Below are positions 1 through 11,415 of a DNA stretch of 32,155 bases, one piece after another. This stretch comes from Candidatus Lambdaproteobacteria bacterium RIFOXYD2_FULL_50_16 (lineage in GTDB: Bacteria > SAR324 > XYD2-FULL-50-16). The stretch covers positions 6,524-38,678 of the forward strand of contig MFNE01000012.1 of assembly GCA_001783695.1 (NCBI GenBank), given 5' to 3'. The translations under genes and the position numbers were made by a program. Numbering within the stretch: position 1 is the first letter of the stretch; each line of letters starts with the position of its first letter. Below the pieces are notes generated by a model. The model was not told where the DNA came from and did no database searches. It saw only the letters and a program-made list of their open reading frames with translations.

Positions 1-2
1 GC

Positions 3-1835
3 CAAGCGCCGGTCCAAATGCCGCGAACCGGTAGCAAAAAGGCCCGGCTGTTAGAGTTGCTCCAAGCAGCTCCCCAGACCCAAGAAGGATTGCTTTTACA
101 GGTGGAAAAAGCCGAAGCCACCTTGCGCACCTTGATCAAAGAGGGCGTGTTAATCTCAAAAACCCTTGTCCCCAATCCTCCCCAAGAGGTTCATCACGAC
201 CAATTTCTAACCCTAAACCCCGAACAAAGTGGGGCCCTGGTTGTCCTAGAAGAGGCCCGCTTAAATGGCCGTTTCCAAGCGTTTTTACTCAAGGGGGTGA
301 CCGGCTCGGGCAAGACTGAGGTTTATCTCCATCTAGCCCGGAGCGTGATTGAGGCAGGCCGCCAAGTGTTGGTTTTACTACCCGAAATCTCCTTAACTCC
401 CCAGGCGATAGCTCGCTTCGAGGCCCGTTTTGGGCAGCGGTTGGCGGTTCTTCATAGCCAGATGTCTGAAGGACGACGGGCTCAAGAGTGGCTTAAGATT
501 AAAAAAGGGCGGGTGGACTTGGTGATTGGAGCCCGTTCGGCGATTTTTGCCCCCTTAGAAAATATCGGGCTAATCCTGGTCGATGAGGAACACGACGGCT
601 CTTACAAGCAACAAGAAACCCCTTTTTATCACGCTCGGGACTTAAGCCTAAAATTGGGGGTAGAACACCAGGCCCTGGTGCTTTTGGGTTCGGCAACCCC
701 ATCGGTCGAGTCCTATCACAACGCCCAAACAGGCAAGTATAAATTACTCGAACTACATCAAAGGGTTGACGGCAGCCTGCCGCCGAAGTTGCAAATTTTG
801 GGGCTCAAGGACCTACCGAGGGTCAAGGGGGTGTTTTATTTAACCTCCCTGCTTTATCAAAAGCTTCAAGACAATCTAGCGGCAGGAAGACAAGCGATCT
901 TATTTTTAAACCGCCGTGGTTATGCCGCCTGCCTAAGTTGCAAAGCCTGCGAGACCCCGGTGCTTTGTTCCCATTGTAGTATCGCTATGACTTGGCACCA
1001 AACCAAAAACCAACTGATTTGCCACCATTGCGGCGAGCAGGAGTTTTACCCTAGAAAATGCAAAACCTGTGGGGAAACTAAGTTTTCATTAGAGGGGATT
1101 GGCACCCAAAGGGTGGAGCGCGATTTAAAGGTTTTGTTTCCTGAAGCCCGTTTTCTGAGAATGGATAAGGACAGCTTAGGGCGACGTGGGAGCCTAGAAG
1201 AGGCGATGGGCAAAATCGACCGCCAGGAGGTGGACTTTATTATTGGCACTCAACTTATCGCCAAGGGGCATGATTTTATGCATGTCGGGCTTGTGGCTAT
1301 TTTGTTTGCAGACATGAGCCTAAACATCCCTGATTTTAGGAGTAGTGAGCGGAGCTACCAACTCTTCGCCCAGGTTTCGGGACGGGCAGGACGGGGGGAA
1401 GGGGATTTTGGGGAGGCCTATCTTCAAACCTACAACCCAACCCACCACGCCATCGAGACGGCAGTTAATCAAGATTACACCCAGTTTTTTGCCCTAGAAG
1501 AAAGGTTGCGCCAAGAGTTGAAATTCCCCCCTTTCAGCCGTTTTATTCAAATCCGCCTCTCTGACCCCAAGGAGGAGCGCGCCCAAGAGGCGGCCCAGGC
1601 GTTAGGAGATATTTTGCGGGATTATCAGCGCCAGCTGGGGTTTGAACTAATTGGGCCCAAGCAGTCAGAGATTTTAAAAATCGCAGACCGATACTACTGG
1701 ACCCTCCTGTTTCGCACGGAACGCCCAGGCAGTCTAAAAGCCTTACTTGCCCGGGTCCTTCTTGACAAAAAGGCCTACCATCTCAAGGGCAGCACCCGTT
1801 TAAGCCTTGATGTGGACCCCTATTTGCTACTTTGA
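3..1835 (+). CDS. priA: Primosomal replication helicase PriA (5' end outside window)
   Basis: PriA is the 3'-to-5' superfamily 2 helicase that reloads the replisome at stalled forks. The frame is open back to the window edge, so the ATG at 18 is probably internal and the N-terminal 3'-DNA-binding domain lies outside. Counting from that ATG, residues ~5-48 look like the winged-helix domain, Walker A is GVTGSGKT (93-100) and the DEEHD box is at 189-193. A cysteine-rich zinc insertion follows (CLSCKAC, CSHC, CHHC, CKTC), then the helicase motifs GTQLIAKGHDF and QVSGRAGR and the terminal LDVDP signature. About 100 N-terminal residues are missing relative to a usual ~730-residue PriA. Nothing follows in the same direction for 394 bp. 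The family call is firm from the Zn insertion plus helicase motifs. Confidence 0.96.
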   Translation, partial: QAPVQMPRTGSKKARLLELLQAAPQTQEGLLLQVEKAEATLRTLIKEGVLISKTLVPNPPQEVHHDQFLTLNPEQSGALVVLEEARLNGRFQAFLLKGVTGSGKTEVYLHLARSVIEAGRQVLVLLPEISLTPQAIARFEARFGQRLAVLHSQMSEGRRAQEWLKIKKGRVDLVIGARSAIFAPLENIGLILVDEEHDGSYKQQETPFYHARDLSLKLGVEHQALVLLGSATPSVESYHNAQTGKYKLLELHQRVDGSLPPKLQILGLKDLPRVKGVFYLTSLLYQKLQDNLAAGRQAILFLNRRGYAACLSCKACETPVLCSHCSIAMTWHQTKNQLICHHCGEQEFYPRKCKTCGETKFSLEGIGTQRVERDLKVLFPEARFLRMDKDSLGRRGSLEEAMGKIDRQEVDFIIGTQLIAKGHDFMHVGLVAILFADMSLNIPDFRSSERSYQLFAQVSGRAGRGEGDFGEAYLQTYNPTHHAIETAVNQDYTQFFALEERLRQELKFPPFSRFIQIRLSDPKEERAQEAAQALGDILRDYQRQLGFELIGPKQSEILKIADRYYWTLLFRTERPGSLKALLARVLLDKKAYHLKGSTRLSLDVDPYLLL

Positions 1836-1918
1836 ATCGCTCGGCTTTGCTTGGCGCCCAAGAAGCTAGTTTTAAATAGCCCTCCGCCCGCTTCTAGCTA
1901 AAGGTTTTAGTCGTAATT

Positions 1919-1940
1919 AGCCTTTGTAAGGCTTTAAATA
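1919..1940 (+). terminator. Possible weak terminator hairpin after priA
   Basis: A perfect 6-bp stem, AGCCTT / AAGGCT, with a TGT loop (1919-1933) is followed by TTAAATAA rather than a clean T-run. It lies about 85 bp after the priA stop. It could end priA transcription; the weak T-tract keeps confidence low. Confidence 0.3.
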
Positions 1941-1962
1941 AACACTAGCTCAACTGAAATAA

Positions 1963-2109
1963 TCAGACTTTGAACCGGCTTACCTGATCTTTTAAGCTAT
2001 CAGCCATCTTGGACAGGTCTTCCAAGGTGATCTCCACTTCAGCTATACGGGCCCCCAGTTGATTCATCGCGGCGGCCCCTTCTGAGGTGCGACTAACCTC
2101 CGTCGACTA
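1963..2109 (-). pseudogene. Decayed C-terminal tail of a methyl-accepting chemotaxis protein
   Basis: On the minus strand a ~48-codon frame runs from a TAG (2107-2109) to a TGA (1963-1965). It contains EVSRTSEGAAAMNQLG, then LEDLSKMADSLKDQVSRFKV at the end. Chemotaxis receptors commonly end in such a glutamate/serine/alanine-rich helical tail closing with 'L...V.RFKV'. No start codon or RBS precedes it, and none of the frames upstream to 2229 continues a receptor. I read this as a remnant of a deleted or degraded receptor gene. The rest of the 1836-2229 gap shows only the small hairpin at 1919. The match is by tail pattern only, so a chance resemblance is possible. Confidence 0.45.
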
Positions 2110-2229
2110 AGTAAAGCGCTGCATAGAGGCAACTGGCCTATAAAATCGAGGCCAAGCTAGACACGGGGGCCATCGGTGAGTAAAGTTTGACTCGTCCCGC
2201 TTCCAGACCACATCCAATAGAGCAAAAAC

Positions 2230-2991
2230 ATGGATTTCCCCTTCGAACGGATTGCCCCTCTGCGCCAAGTTTTAAAAGAACACCCTGTGTATCAGGCGGT
2301 TAATACGATGGAGCAGCTGCGCCGATTTATGGAGCGTCATGTTTTTTCGGTTTGGGATTTTATGTCACTCGTCAAAACCATTCAGGCGGAAATTGCCCCT
2401 CACGGATATCCTTGGGGCCCAGGCAAAAACCCAATGATTCAACGCTTTATTAATGAAATTGTCTTGGAAGAAGAAACCGATATCGCCCCTGACAAAAAGA
2501 CCTACCTAAGCCATTTTGAGATGTATATCAGCGCAATGGAGGAGGTGGGAGCCAACACAAGCGTAGTAAGGGCGTTCTCTAGGCTGGCCAAGATCAAGGG
2601 GTTCGATATCGCCTACCGCGATGTCGAGGTACCCAAAGCTTCATTAGAATTTATGCAGACCACCTTTGGGTTTATTAAGCAAGGGAAGCCTCACAAAGTG
2701 GCCGCTGCATTCGCATTGGGCCGCGAGCATATTATCCCCACTATGTTCCGCTCCCTCTTGGCTAAGATGAATTGCACCGAGTCTCAAGCCCCCTATTTCC
2801 ACTACTACCTAGAGCGCCACATTCTCTTAGACCAAGATCATCATGGTCCCCTTTCGATGCAAACCCTTTTCGAATTGTGCAAAGAAGACCCACGCCTGAT
2901 CAAAGAGGCCGAAGAGGCGGCGGTGCAGGCCATCGAGGCTAGGATCCGCTTTTGGGATCAAGTGGTAATCGACCTTTCTAAAACCAACTAG
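2230..2991 (+). CDS. DUF3050 family protein, heme-oxygenase-like fold
   Basis: The 253-residue product matches my recollection of the DUF3050 family nearly end to end: HPVY near the start, RRFMERHVFSVWDFMSL (31-47), INEIVLEEE (74-82), SHFEMYISAMEEVGA (94-108), GREHIIPTMF (164-173) and YYLERHILLDQDHHGP (192-207). The family belongs to the heme-oxygenase/TenA-like all-helical superfamily. The conserved Glu and His residues in INEIVLEEE and ERH..LDQDHHG resemble the metal ligands of diiron oxidases of that fold, but the substrate is unknown. It is soluble, with no signal peptide. The ATG at 2230 has no clear Shine-Dalgarno. It stands alone, convergent with the CDGSH gene across a shared terminator. 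Family assignment is confident; function is not known. Confidence 0.85.
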   Translation: MDFPFERIAPLRQVLKEHPVYQAVNTMEQLRRFMERHVFSVWDFMSLVKTIQAEIAPHGYPWGPGKNPMIQRFINEIVLEEETDIAPDKKTYLSHFEMYISAMEEVGANTSVVRAFSRLAKIKGFDIAYRDVEVPKASLEFMQTTFGFIKQGKPHKVAAAFALGREHIIPTMFRSLLAKMNCTESQAPYFHYYLERHILLDQDHHGPLSMQTLFELCKEDPRLIKEAEEAAVQAIEARIRFWDQVVIDLSKTN

Positions 2992-2997
2992 TCCAAA

Positions 2998-3035
2998 AAA
3001 AAGCCAACCAGCCACCTTGGGCTAATTGGCTTTTT
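2998..3035. terminator. Bidirectional rho-independent terminator
   Basis: The stem AAAAAGCCAA (2998-3007) pairs with TTGGCTTTTT (3026-3035), with an inner AGCC/GGCT pairing. A-tract and T-tract flanks make it usable from both sides. It sits between the convergent DUF3050 (+) and CDGSH (-) genes. Confidence 0.8.
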
Positions 3036-3057
3036 GCCGAATCCTTGAAAAAACGGA

Positions 3058-3282
3058 CTAAGCCTTGTGTGAGCCGTCACAATAAGGCTTGCCACCGGAC
3101 TTGCCACAGCCGCAGACGTGGATTTTTTTGTCTTCAGTAAAACTTTCAGCAAAGGGTTTCCCGCCTACCGTCTTGTGGGTTCCATCGCAATAAGGGCCGT
3201 TTTTACTTTGCCCACACCCGCACAGGTAAAGGGTCTCGCCCGCTTTCACGTCAATAGAAAAAGGTTTTTGTTGCCAGGACAT
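3058..3282 (-). CDS. Double CDGSH iron-sulfur domain protein
   Basis: This 74-residue protein contains two complete CDGSH [2Fe-2S] motifs: C21-x-C23 ... P-Y-C32-D-G-T-H36, and C57-x-C59 ... P-Y-C68-D-G-S-H72. Both keep the three cysteines and one histidine that bind the cluster. There is no transmembrane anchor, so it is a soluble tandem-motif member, unlike mitochondrial mitoNEET. The family takes part in redox sensing or Fe-S/electron transfer; the partner here is unknown. The ATG at 3282 has GGAG upstream at good spacing. It lies 26 bp behind the DoxX-like gene on the same strand and probably shares its transcript, which ends at the 2998-3035 terminator. Confidence 0.93.
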   Translation of the reverse strand: MSWQQKPFSIDVKAGETLYLCGCGQSKNGPYCDGTHKTVGGKPFAESFTEDKKIHVCGCGKSGGKPYCDGSHKA

Positions 3283-3308
3283 TGGGTCTCCATAAGTGGA
3301 AGGTTAGG

Positions 3309-3701
3309 TTACTTGGGCGAATATTTTTTTTCTAAAATATACGCGACTTGAAAAAGTACCAAAAAGACTAAAGAGGGCGCGAAATATTGCGCTGGGTCAC
3401 CGACAAACAGGTGCGAGGCAAAAGCCCCTAACATAGCGATGGTAAAACCGGCGTGGGCCCATTCTCGAAGCGCCGCAGACCAAGGCTGCCACAAGGCAAT
3501 TATTCCTAGTAAATAGGCGATTCCTAAGATGGTTAATAAATATTCAGGGTAGCCAAGATGGGTCATGTTCCCGACCATCTCGTCCGAATGTAAAAGCTTT
3601 TGGACTCCAGCATTACCCAACGCTAGACTTAGAATTCCACGAATGCCAATCCAAACCCATTTTACCTTGGTTGAAGAGGCGGTATTAATTGGTGTGCTCA
3701 T
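3309..3701 (-). CDS. DoxX-like integral membrane protein
   Basis: A small hydrophobic protein (130 residues from the ATG at 3701) with about four predicted membrane helices: around VWIGIRGILSLALG, YLLTILGIAYLLGIIAL, AGFTIAMLGAFASHLF and APSLVFLVLFQVAYIL. The GNAGVQKLLHSDEMV segment after helix 1 and the overall layout fit the DoxX-like family (DoxX_2). The frame is open to an ATG at 3728, but 3701 has AAGG upstream and gives the more usual N-terminus. DoxX-like proteins are often linked to redox or thiol stress; the reaction is unknown. It leads a two-gene unit with the CDGSH protein and is divergent from a LysR regulator. Confidence 0.75.
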   Translation of the reverse strand: MSTPINTASSTKVKWVWIGIRGILSLALGNAGVQKLLHSDEMVGNMTHLGYPEYLLTILGIAYLLGIIALWQPWSAALREWAHAGFTIAMLGAFASHLFVGDPAQYFAPSLVFLVLFQVAYILEKKYSPK

Positions 3702-3813
3702 GAAGGGATACCTTGATAGGCGGGTCATTAGTTAAAATACATTTACAGCCTAGCCTGGATTTCGATAGAATGATATTATCTTTTTTTAATTATTCTCATA
3801 GAGTTTACCTATC
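3702..3813. promoter_or_regulatory. Divergent promoter/operator region, lysR and doxX-like unit
   Basis: This 112-bp AT-rich gap separates two divergent start codons. It holds an imperfect dyad GATA-N9-TATC (3764-3780), of the general size of a LysR-type T-N11-A site, then a T-run at 3781-3787. LysR proteins classically bind such gaps to control the divergent neighbour and themselves. Assignment is by layout; no -35/-10 pair is convincing. Confidence 0.35.
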
Positions 3814-4695
3814 ATGACCCTCGACCAGATCCTTATTTTTGCCACCATTGCCCAAACAGGTAGTCTGGGTGCCGCCGCAAAAAAACTAAATCGCACCCAA
3901 CCCACCCTGAGTGTTGCCCTTAAAAAATTAGAAGGCGAACTAGGCCTTTTATTGTTCTCTAGGAAGGAATACCGCGTTAGCCTAACACCCGCAGGTCTGG
4001 GATTATTAAAAAAGGCGGAAATTCTACTCAACCAAGCAGAAGAATTTGCCAATTTAGGTAAATATCTGGCCTCTGGGTACGAGACCGAGGTGCAGGTCAC
4101 GTTCGATCCTTTGATCCCAATGCAACCGATCTTGCTGGTTTTAAAGAGCTTCGAGCAAAGATATTGCCACACCCAATTCACTTTGGTGTCGCAATATCTC
4201 TCAGGAGGTGGGGATAAATTGGCCCGCGAAGAGGTGGATTTGGCCTTTATTATCTGGCCGGTTAACCATCAGGCTTTTGATCACCTGAAAGTCTCTGAAC
4301 TTACGATGCAGTTTGTGGTCGGAAAACAATTTCCCTTAAAAAACCCCAACCGTATCTTTAGTTTGGCCGAAATGAAGGATCAAGCGCAGATTGTGATCAG
4401 AGACAGTTCCATAGAACCCAAGCCAGAGCAGTTTAACACAATCAAGGGCGGACGACAGTGGTTTGTGACCGATGCGCAGACCAAAAAGGAAATTATTATA
4501 GCCGGTATGGGTTGGGGAAGCCTTCCCACCCATTTCATCCAAAACGAGTTAACCTGCGGGGATTTAATTAAAATAGAGGTTGAGGGTCTGCCAACCGGGG
4601 AGCCAATCGGGGTATTTCTCTCTAAAAAACGAGGCCGTCCCTTGGGGTTGGTTGCCCAAGAAATATGGAATCAGTTTGAGAAAGCCACCCTTTAA
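3814..4695 (+). CDS. LysR-family transcriptional regulator
   Basis: At 293 residues this is the normal length for the family. The N-terminus has the LysR winged helix-turn-helix: FATIAQTGSLGAAAKKLNRT then QPTLSVALKKLEGELG and LLFSRK (residues ~1-62). A linker helix (LTPAGLGLLKKAEILL) and a periplasmic-binding-protein-like effector domain follow (~90-290), including EEVDLAFIIWP and IAGMGWGSLPTHFI. The effector cannot be read from sequence. It is divergent from the DoxX-like/CDGSH pair, so its likely target is that unit and itself. The first ATG (3814) begins directly before the HTH, as usual. Confidence 0.93.
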   Translation: MTLDQILIFATIAQTGSLGAAAKKLNRTQPTLSVALKKLEGELGLLLFSRKEYRVSLTPAGLGLLKKAEILLNQAEEFANLGKYLASGYETEVQVTFDPLIPMQPILLVLKSFEQRYCHTQFTLVSQYLSGGGDKLAREEVDLAFIIWPVNHQAFDHLKVSELTMQFVVGKQFPLKNPNRIFSLAEMKDQAQIVIRDSSIEPKPEQFNTIKGGRQWFVTDAQTKKEIIIAGMGWGSLPTHFIQNELTCGDLIKIEVEGLPTGEPIGVFLSKKRGRPLGLVAQEIWNQFEKATL

Positions 4696-4714
4696 GGTCA
4701 AAAGAATAGCGTGC

Positions 4715-4744
4715 AAAAAAAAACCCGCCTACGCGGGTTTTTTT
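4715..4744. terminator. Bidirectional rho-independent terminator, lysR/atp cluster
   Basis: A strong CCCGC / GCGGG stem (4724-4728, 4733-4737) with loop CTAC is flanked by nine A and seven T, so it works from either strand. It serves lysR (+) and the end of the atp cluster (-). Confidence 0.9.
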
Positions 4745-4763
4745 AATCGCAAAAACCAGACCT

Positions 4764-5162
4764 CTAAGACTTTGAAGCCAAGAGCCTAGTTTCTGCTTTG
4801 GTTAGTTCCTGGATCAATTTCGCTTCTTCCTTTGAAGACTTCTCACAGGAATTTAGCGCTTCATGGAGCCTTTGCACCTCGGCTTGGGCATGAGCTCCAT
4901 CAATCAACGCGCCCGCTTCAGCTTCTTTGGCCAAGACGGTTACCCGATTGTTAAAGATCTCCGCAAACCCAAAGTGAATCGCAAAGGCTTTTGTTTCTTT
5001 GACGCTTTGATATCTCAACACCCCTGACTTTAAACTGGTCAGCAAGGGAATATGGCCCGCTAAAACCCCCAACTCGCCCAACTCGCCGGGCAGGGTGACT
5101 TCGGTAGTTTCTACCTCCACCATCCGCGCTTTAGGGGTAATGATCTCAAGGATCAAGCTCAT
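4764..5162 (-). CDS. atpC: F1 ATP synthase epsilon subunit
   Basis: This 132-residue protein is the small rotor subunit of F1. It has the epsilon beta-sandwich (ITPKARMVEVETTEVTLPGELGELGVLAGH, with the signature GELGVLAGHIPLLTSL, ~residues 29-45) followed by a C-terminal helical hairpin from ~90. The family couples gamma rotation to the c-ring and can inhibit ATP hydrolysis through its C-terminal helices. It is the last gene of the leftward atp cluster, 8 bp behind atpD, and its transcript ends at the 4715-4744 terminator. The length is normal and the start ATG matches the family N-terminus. Confidence 0.95.
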   Translation of the reverse strand: MSLILEIITPKARMVEVETTEVTLPGELGELGVLAGHIPLLTSLKSGVLRYQSVKETKAFAIHFGFAEIFNNRVTVLAKEAEAGALIDGAHAQAEVQRLHEALNSCEKSSKEEAKLIQELTKAETRLLASKS

Positions 5163-5170
5163 CTAATCTC

Positions 5171-7470
<2,300 letters not shown>

Positions 7471-7476
7471 ATTAGA

Positions 7477-8997
<1,521 letters not shown>

Positions 8998-9531
8998 TTA
9001 AATTCCCCGTGCAATGGTTTCTTTGATCATATTGAGCCGGTTTTTGACGCTGCCGTCCAGCACCAGGCTGCCGATTTGGGTAATGGCACCGCCCAAGATC
9101 GATTTATCTACCTCGACCTCCAACGACACCTCTAGTTGGGTATATTCCGAAATTTTCTTGGTTAAGCCTTTAACCTCGGCATTGGTCAATTCAAAGGCGG
9201 TAACCATCTTTGCTTTGCCTCGACCCAGCTTTTGCAAGGCCATCTTTTCGAAGGCGTTGGCCACTTGAGGGATCAAGGTAAAACGGTTTTTATGGGCCAG
9301 GAAACGGGCAAATTTAGTGGTTTGTGCCTCTAAGCCCATTGCCTTAGCAATCTCGCCGATGGTCCGTTCTTTGGCTCCCGTTCCCAATTTGGGCGCGGCG
9401 ATTAAGGCCAGAAAGTCTGGATTTTCGCTATAAGCCGAAGCCAGGGCGTTTAGTTCTTCAGCCGTTTTAGACGGGTCTGGGCTCAGCCCCAGAAGGGCTT
9501 TGGCGTATCGTTTGGCGATGACTCCTTCCAT
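8998..9531 (-). CDS. atpH: F1 ATP synthase delta subunit (OSCP)
   Basis: A 177-residue peripheral-stalk subunit that joins the b/b' stator to the top of F1. It opens with the typical IAKRYAKALLGL, has a helical N-terminal domain, and ends with the delta signature region DKSILGGAITQIGSLVLDGS then VKNRLNMIK (~142-171). Its position between atpF and atpA, with 1-bp and 3-bp gaps, is standard. Sequence between the ends is poorly conserved, as usual for delta; length and both signatures support the call. Confidence 0.95.
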   Translation of the reverse strand: MEGVIAKRYAKALLGLSPDPSKTAEELNALASAYSENPDFLALIAAPKLGTGAKERTIGEIAKAMGLEAQTTKFARFLAHKNRFTLIPQVANAFEKMALQKLGRGKAKMVTAFELTNAEVKGLTKKISEYTQLEVSLEVEVDKSILGGAITQIGSLVLDGSVKNRLNMIKETIARGI

Positions 9532-9532
9532 A

Positions 9533-10087
9533 TTAACCGTCCAGCCGTTCTATATAGGTTTTCATCAAGCCTTTTTGCTCTTTGGCCCCAACCGATTCTT
9601 TGATTTGAAGTTCTGCAAGCTTGCAGGCTTCCTCTGCCAAAAACTGGCGAATCTCGGCCTTGGCTTTGTTCAGGTTTTGTTCCATCAGCATGGTCGCGTT
9701 TTTTTCGATCATCGCTGCATGAGCCTTGGCTTCAGCTATAATCTTGTTCTTCTCGGCTTCAATTGCGGCTTGAGCGGCTTTATTGCGCTCTGCAAGGAGA
9801 GATTCCTCTTCAGCCATCTGCTTTTTAAAGGCTCGGAGCCGCTCTTCGGCCTCCTGTACGGCTTTCTTTTTTTCGTCGAACTCTTCTTTTTTAGCTATAG
9901 AAGCGTCTCGCATCATTTTAGCTAGAGGCTTTTTAGCGAAGTAGTGCAGCGCAATTAAAAGCATCAAGAAGTTGAGGGCCTTAAACAGCATGGTCGAGCC
10001 CAACATCCCTTCCCCTCCACTCGCATGTTCAGCGGCAAAGGCTAGGCTAGGGGATAACATTAAAAGCGAGCTAAGGATTTTTTTCAT
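9533..10087 (-). CDS. atpF: F0 ATP synthase b subunit with signal-like N-terminus
   Basis: A 184-residue stator subunit. It begins with a hydrophobic signal-peptide-like stretch (MKKILSSLLMLSPSLAFA, residues 1-18, with an AFA-A cleavage-like site), then a second hydrophobic segment (LFKALNFLMLLIALHYFAKKPL, split here as residues 34-55). From ~60 to 165 there is a long Lys/Glu/Ala-rich coiled coil. An extra N-terminal hydrophobic leader is known from b subunits of several deltaproteobacterial-type clusters. It follows the b' gene by 1 bp and precedes atpH by 1 bp. b and b' here would form a heterodimeric stalk. Which of the two is named b or b' is by convention. Confidence 0.9.
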   Translation of the reverse strand: MKKILSSLLMLSPSLAFAAEHASGGEGMLGSTMLFKALNFLMLLIALHYFAKKPLAKMMRDASIAKKEEFDEKKKAVQEAEERLRAFKKQMAEEESLLAERNKAAQAAIEAEKNKIIAEAKAHAAMIEKNATMLMEQNLNKAKAEIRQFLAEEACKLAELQIKESVGAKEQKGLMKTYIERLDG

Positions 10088-10088
10088 G

Positions 10089-10550
10089 TTAGCTCGCCAG
10101 TGCTTTGGTTTGGATCATCCCCGCCAAACCACCAGCCAAGTCTTTGGCTTCGGCCAGCGCTGACTTCAGTTCGTTAGCAATTTCCACCTCGGCCTGTTCG
10201 ATCACCTTTTGGGATTTTTCTTTGGCCATATCGGTCAATTGCGCGGCCTCGGCCAAGGCTTCACTTAAAGCCTTTTTGTGGGCTTCCTCGTTTTTCTTTT
10301 GTCCAGCTTTGAGGGCTTCCTCGTAATGTGCCTGGAGGTTTTTAAGTTCATTTTTGGTATCTTCTAAACGCTCGTTCCCGCCAGCCATCACCGCCTTACG
10401 GGATTCCAGGGTGGAAACCAGGGGCTTGAGTAGCAGCAGGTTCAAAAGAACCAGAGTGACCACAAACACGACGAGGATAAACAGCGCCGTCGGCCATTCC
10501 ATGTGTAAAACGCCGAAATTAAAAACTTCGCCGTACCTTTGGTGTTCCAT
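10089..10550 (-). CDS. atpF': F0 ATP synthase b' subunit (second stator subunit)
   Basis: This 153-residue protein has one membrane helix (WPTALFILVVFVVTLVLLNL, ~residues 19-38) followed by LLLKPLVSTLESRK and a long charged alpha-helical tail, the architecture of the b/b' family. It is the first gene of the atp cluster, so the a (atpB) and c (atpE) genes must be elsewhere in the genome. The ATG at 10550 has no clear Shine-Dalgarno; an ATG at 10502, just before the membrane helix, is a possible alternative. A sigma70-like promoter lies about 50-75 bp upstream. Also called atpX in some genomes. Confidence 0.88.
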   Translation of the reverse strand: MEHQRYGEVFNFGVLHMEWPTALFILVVFVVTLVLLNLLLLKPLVSTLESRKAVMAGGNERLEDTKNELKNLQAHYEEALKAGQKKNEEAHKKALSEALAEAAQLTDMAKEKSQKVIEQAEVEIANELKSALAEAKDLAGGLAGMIQTKALAS

Positions 10551-10597
10551 CGAGAGGGCTTTAAAAGAGGCGTGATTAACTGACTAAAAACACCCAA

Positions 10598-10626
10598 GAA
10601 GTACCAATGGCCCCAACCTGTGTCAA
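10598..10626 (-). promoter_or_regulatory. Candidate sigma70-type promoter of the atp cluster
   Basis: On the minus strand a perfect -35 TTGACA (10621-10626) is followed after 17 bp by TACTTC (10598-10603), a weak -10. It stands about 50 bp upstream of the b' start and would begin the seven-gene transcript. The -35 and spacing are ideal; the -10 is poor. Confidence 0.5.
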
Positions 10627-10704
10627 TACCAAAGGCTAAAAAAGATTGATTCAAAATCAGGAATGAACTAGTATAAGGGGCTTTAAGTCCAACCCAGTCT
10701 TGAG

Positions 10705-11409
10705 GTGAAGAAGGTGAGGCTAACCTGTGATTTTTTAGTGCCTGCGGCGGGCCTAGGGGCGCGGATGGGGACAGGGAGCAACAAATTATTTTTGGAACTC
10801 CAAGGCAAACCCATCTTGGAACACACCTTGCGGGCGATCAGCCAGCTTGAAGGAGTGGGCCGGATGTTAGTGATGATTCGCCCAAAAGAAAGGGCTGAGA
10901 TCGAAGAGGCTTTGGCCCCATTGGGACTGGATTCGGGCAGGTTAATATTGGTGGAGGGCGGTCCAGAGCGGGCAGACTCGGTGCGTAACGGGCTAAAATA
11001 TCTAATCAAGAACCCAGGGGCGCCAATCGTGATGACCCACGATGGAGCCCGGCCCTTTTTAAGTAAGCCGATCTACCAAAGCCTATTAAAGGCCTTAGAG
11101 ACCCACCAAGCCGCCGTCCCAGCCCTGCCCATCGCCGAAACCTGCCGCCGATTGGCGCCAAACGGACAAACCAGCCTAGTGGATCGCGAGGGCCTATACA
11201 CCACCCAAACCCCCCAAGCCTTTTGGTTTAGCGAGGTTCACTCTGTTTTTTTTGGGGAATTAGCTCAGGTGAGTCTTACCGACGAGGCCGGTTACTTTGA
11301 GCGGCTTGGCCGTTCCTTGGCGTTGGTGCCAGGAGAACCAACTAACATCAAGATCACCAGGCCCCCAGACCTGGAGTTGGCCAAGCTTTTTATCGCCCGG
11401 CCTGCCTAG
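10705..11409 (+). CDS. ispD: 2-C-methyl-D-erythritol 4-phosphate cytidylyltransferase IspD
   Basis: IspD transfers CMP from CTP to methylerythritol 4-phosphate in the MEP route to isoprenoids. The 234-residue protein has the nucleotide-binding start PAAGLGARMG (13-22) with K27, the central HDGARPF (112-118), TPQAF and TDEAGYFE, and the C-terminal EPTNIKIT..DL (~211-225), all typical. The chosen start is GTG (10705); no strong Shine-Dalgarno decides it. A TATAAG -10-like box lies at 10672-10677. The gene stands alone, divergent from the atp cluster and convergent with the FecR-domain gene, 6 bp away. ispF is not adjacent. Confidence 0.95.
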   Translation: MKKVRLTCDFLVPAAGLGARMGTGSNKLFLELQGKPILEHTLRAISQLEGVGRMLVMIRPKERAEIEEALAPLGLDSGRLILVEGGPERADSVRNGLKYLIKNPGAPIVMTHDGARPFLSKPIYQSLLKALETHQAAVPALPIAETCRRLAPNGQTSLVDREGLYTTQTPQAFWFSEVHSVFFGELAQVSLTDEAGYFERLGRSLALVPGEPTNIKITRPPDLELAKLFIARPA

Positions 11410-11415
11410 TTCTTA

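Noticed and set aside
2110-2229. Possible continuation of the chemoreceptor fragment upstream
   Set aside because: All three minus-strand frames were read; none gives receptor-like sequence, so the remnant is limited to 1963-2109.
3786-4181. 131-codon open frame antisense to lysR
   Set aside because: It overlaps the LysR HTH coding region completely and shows no family features.
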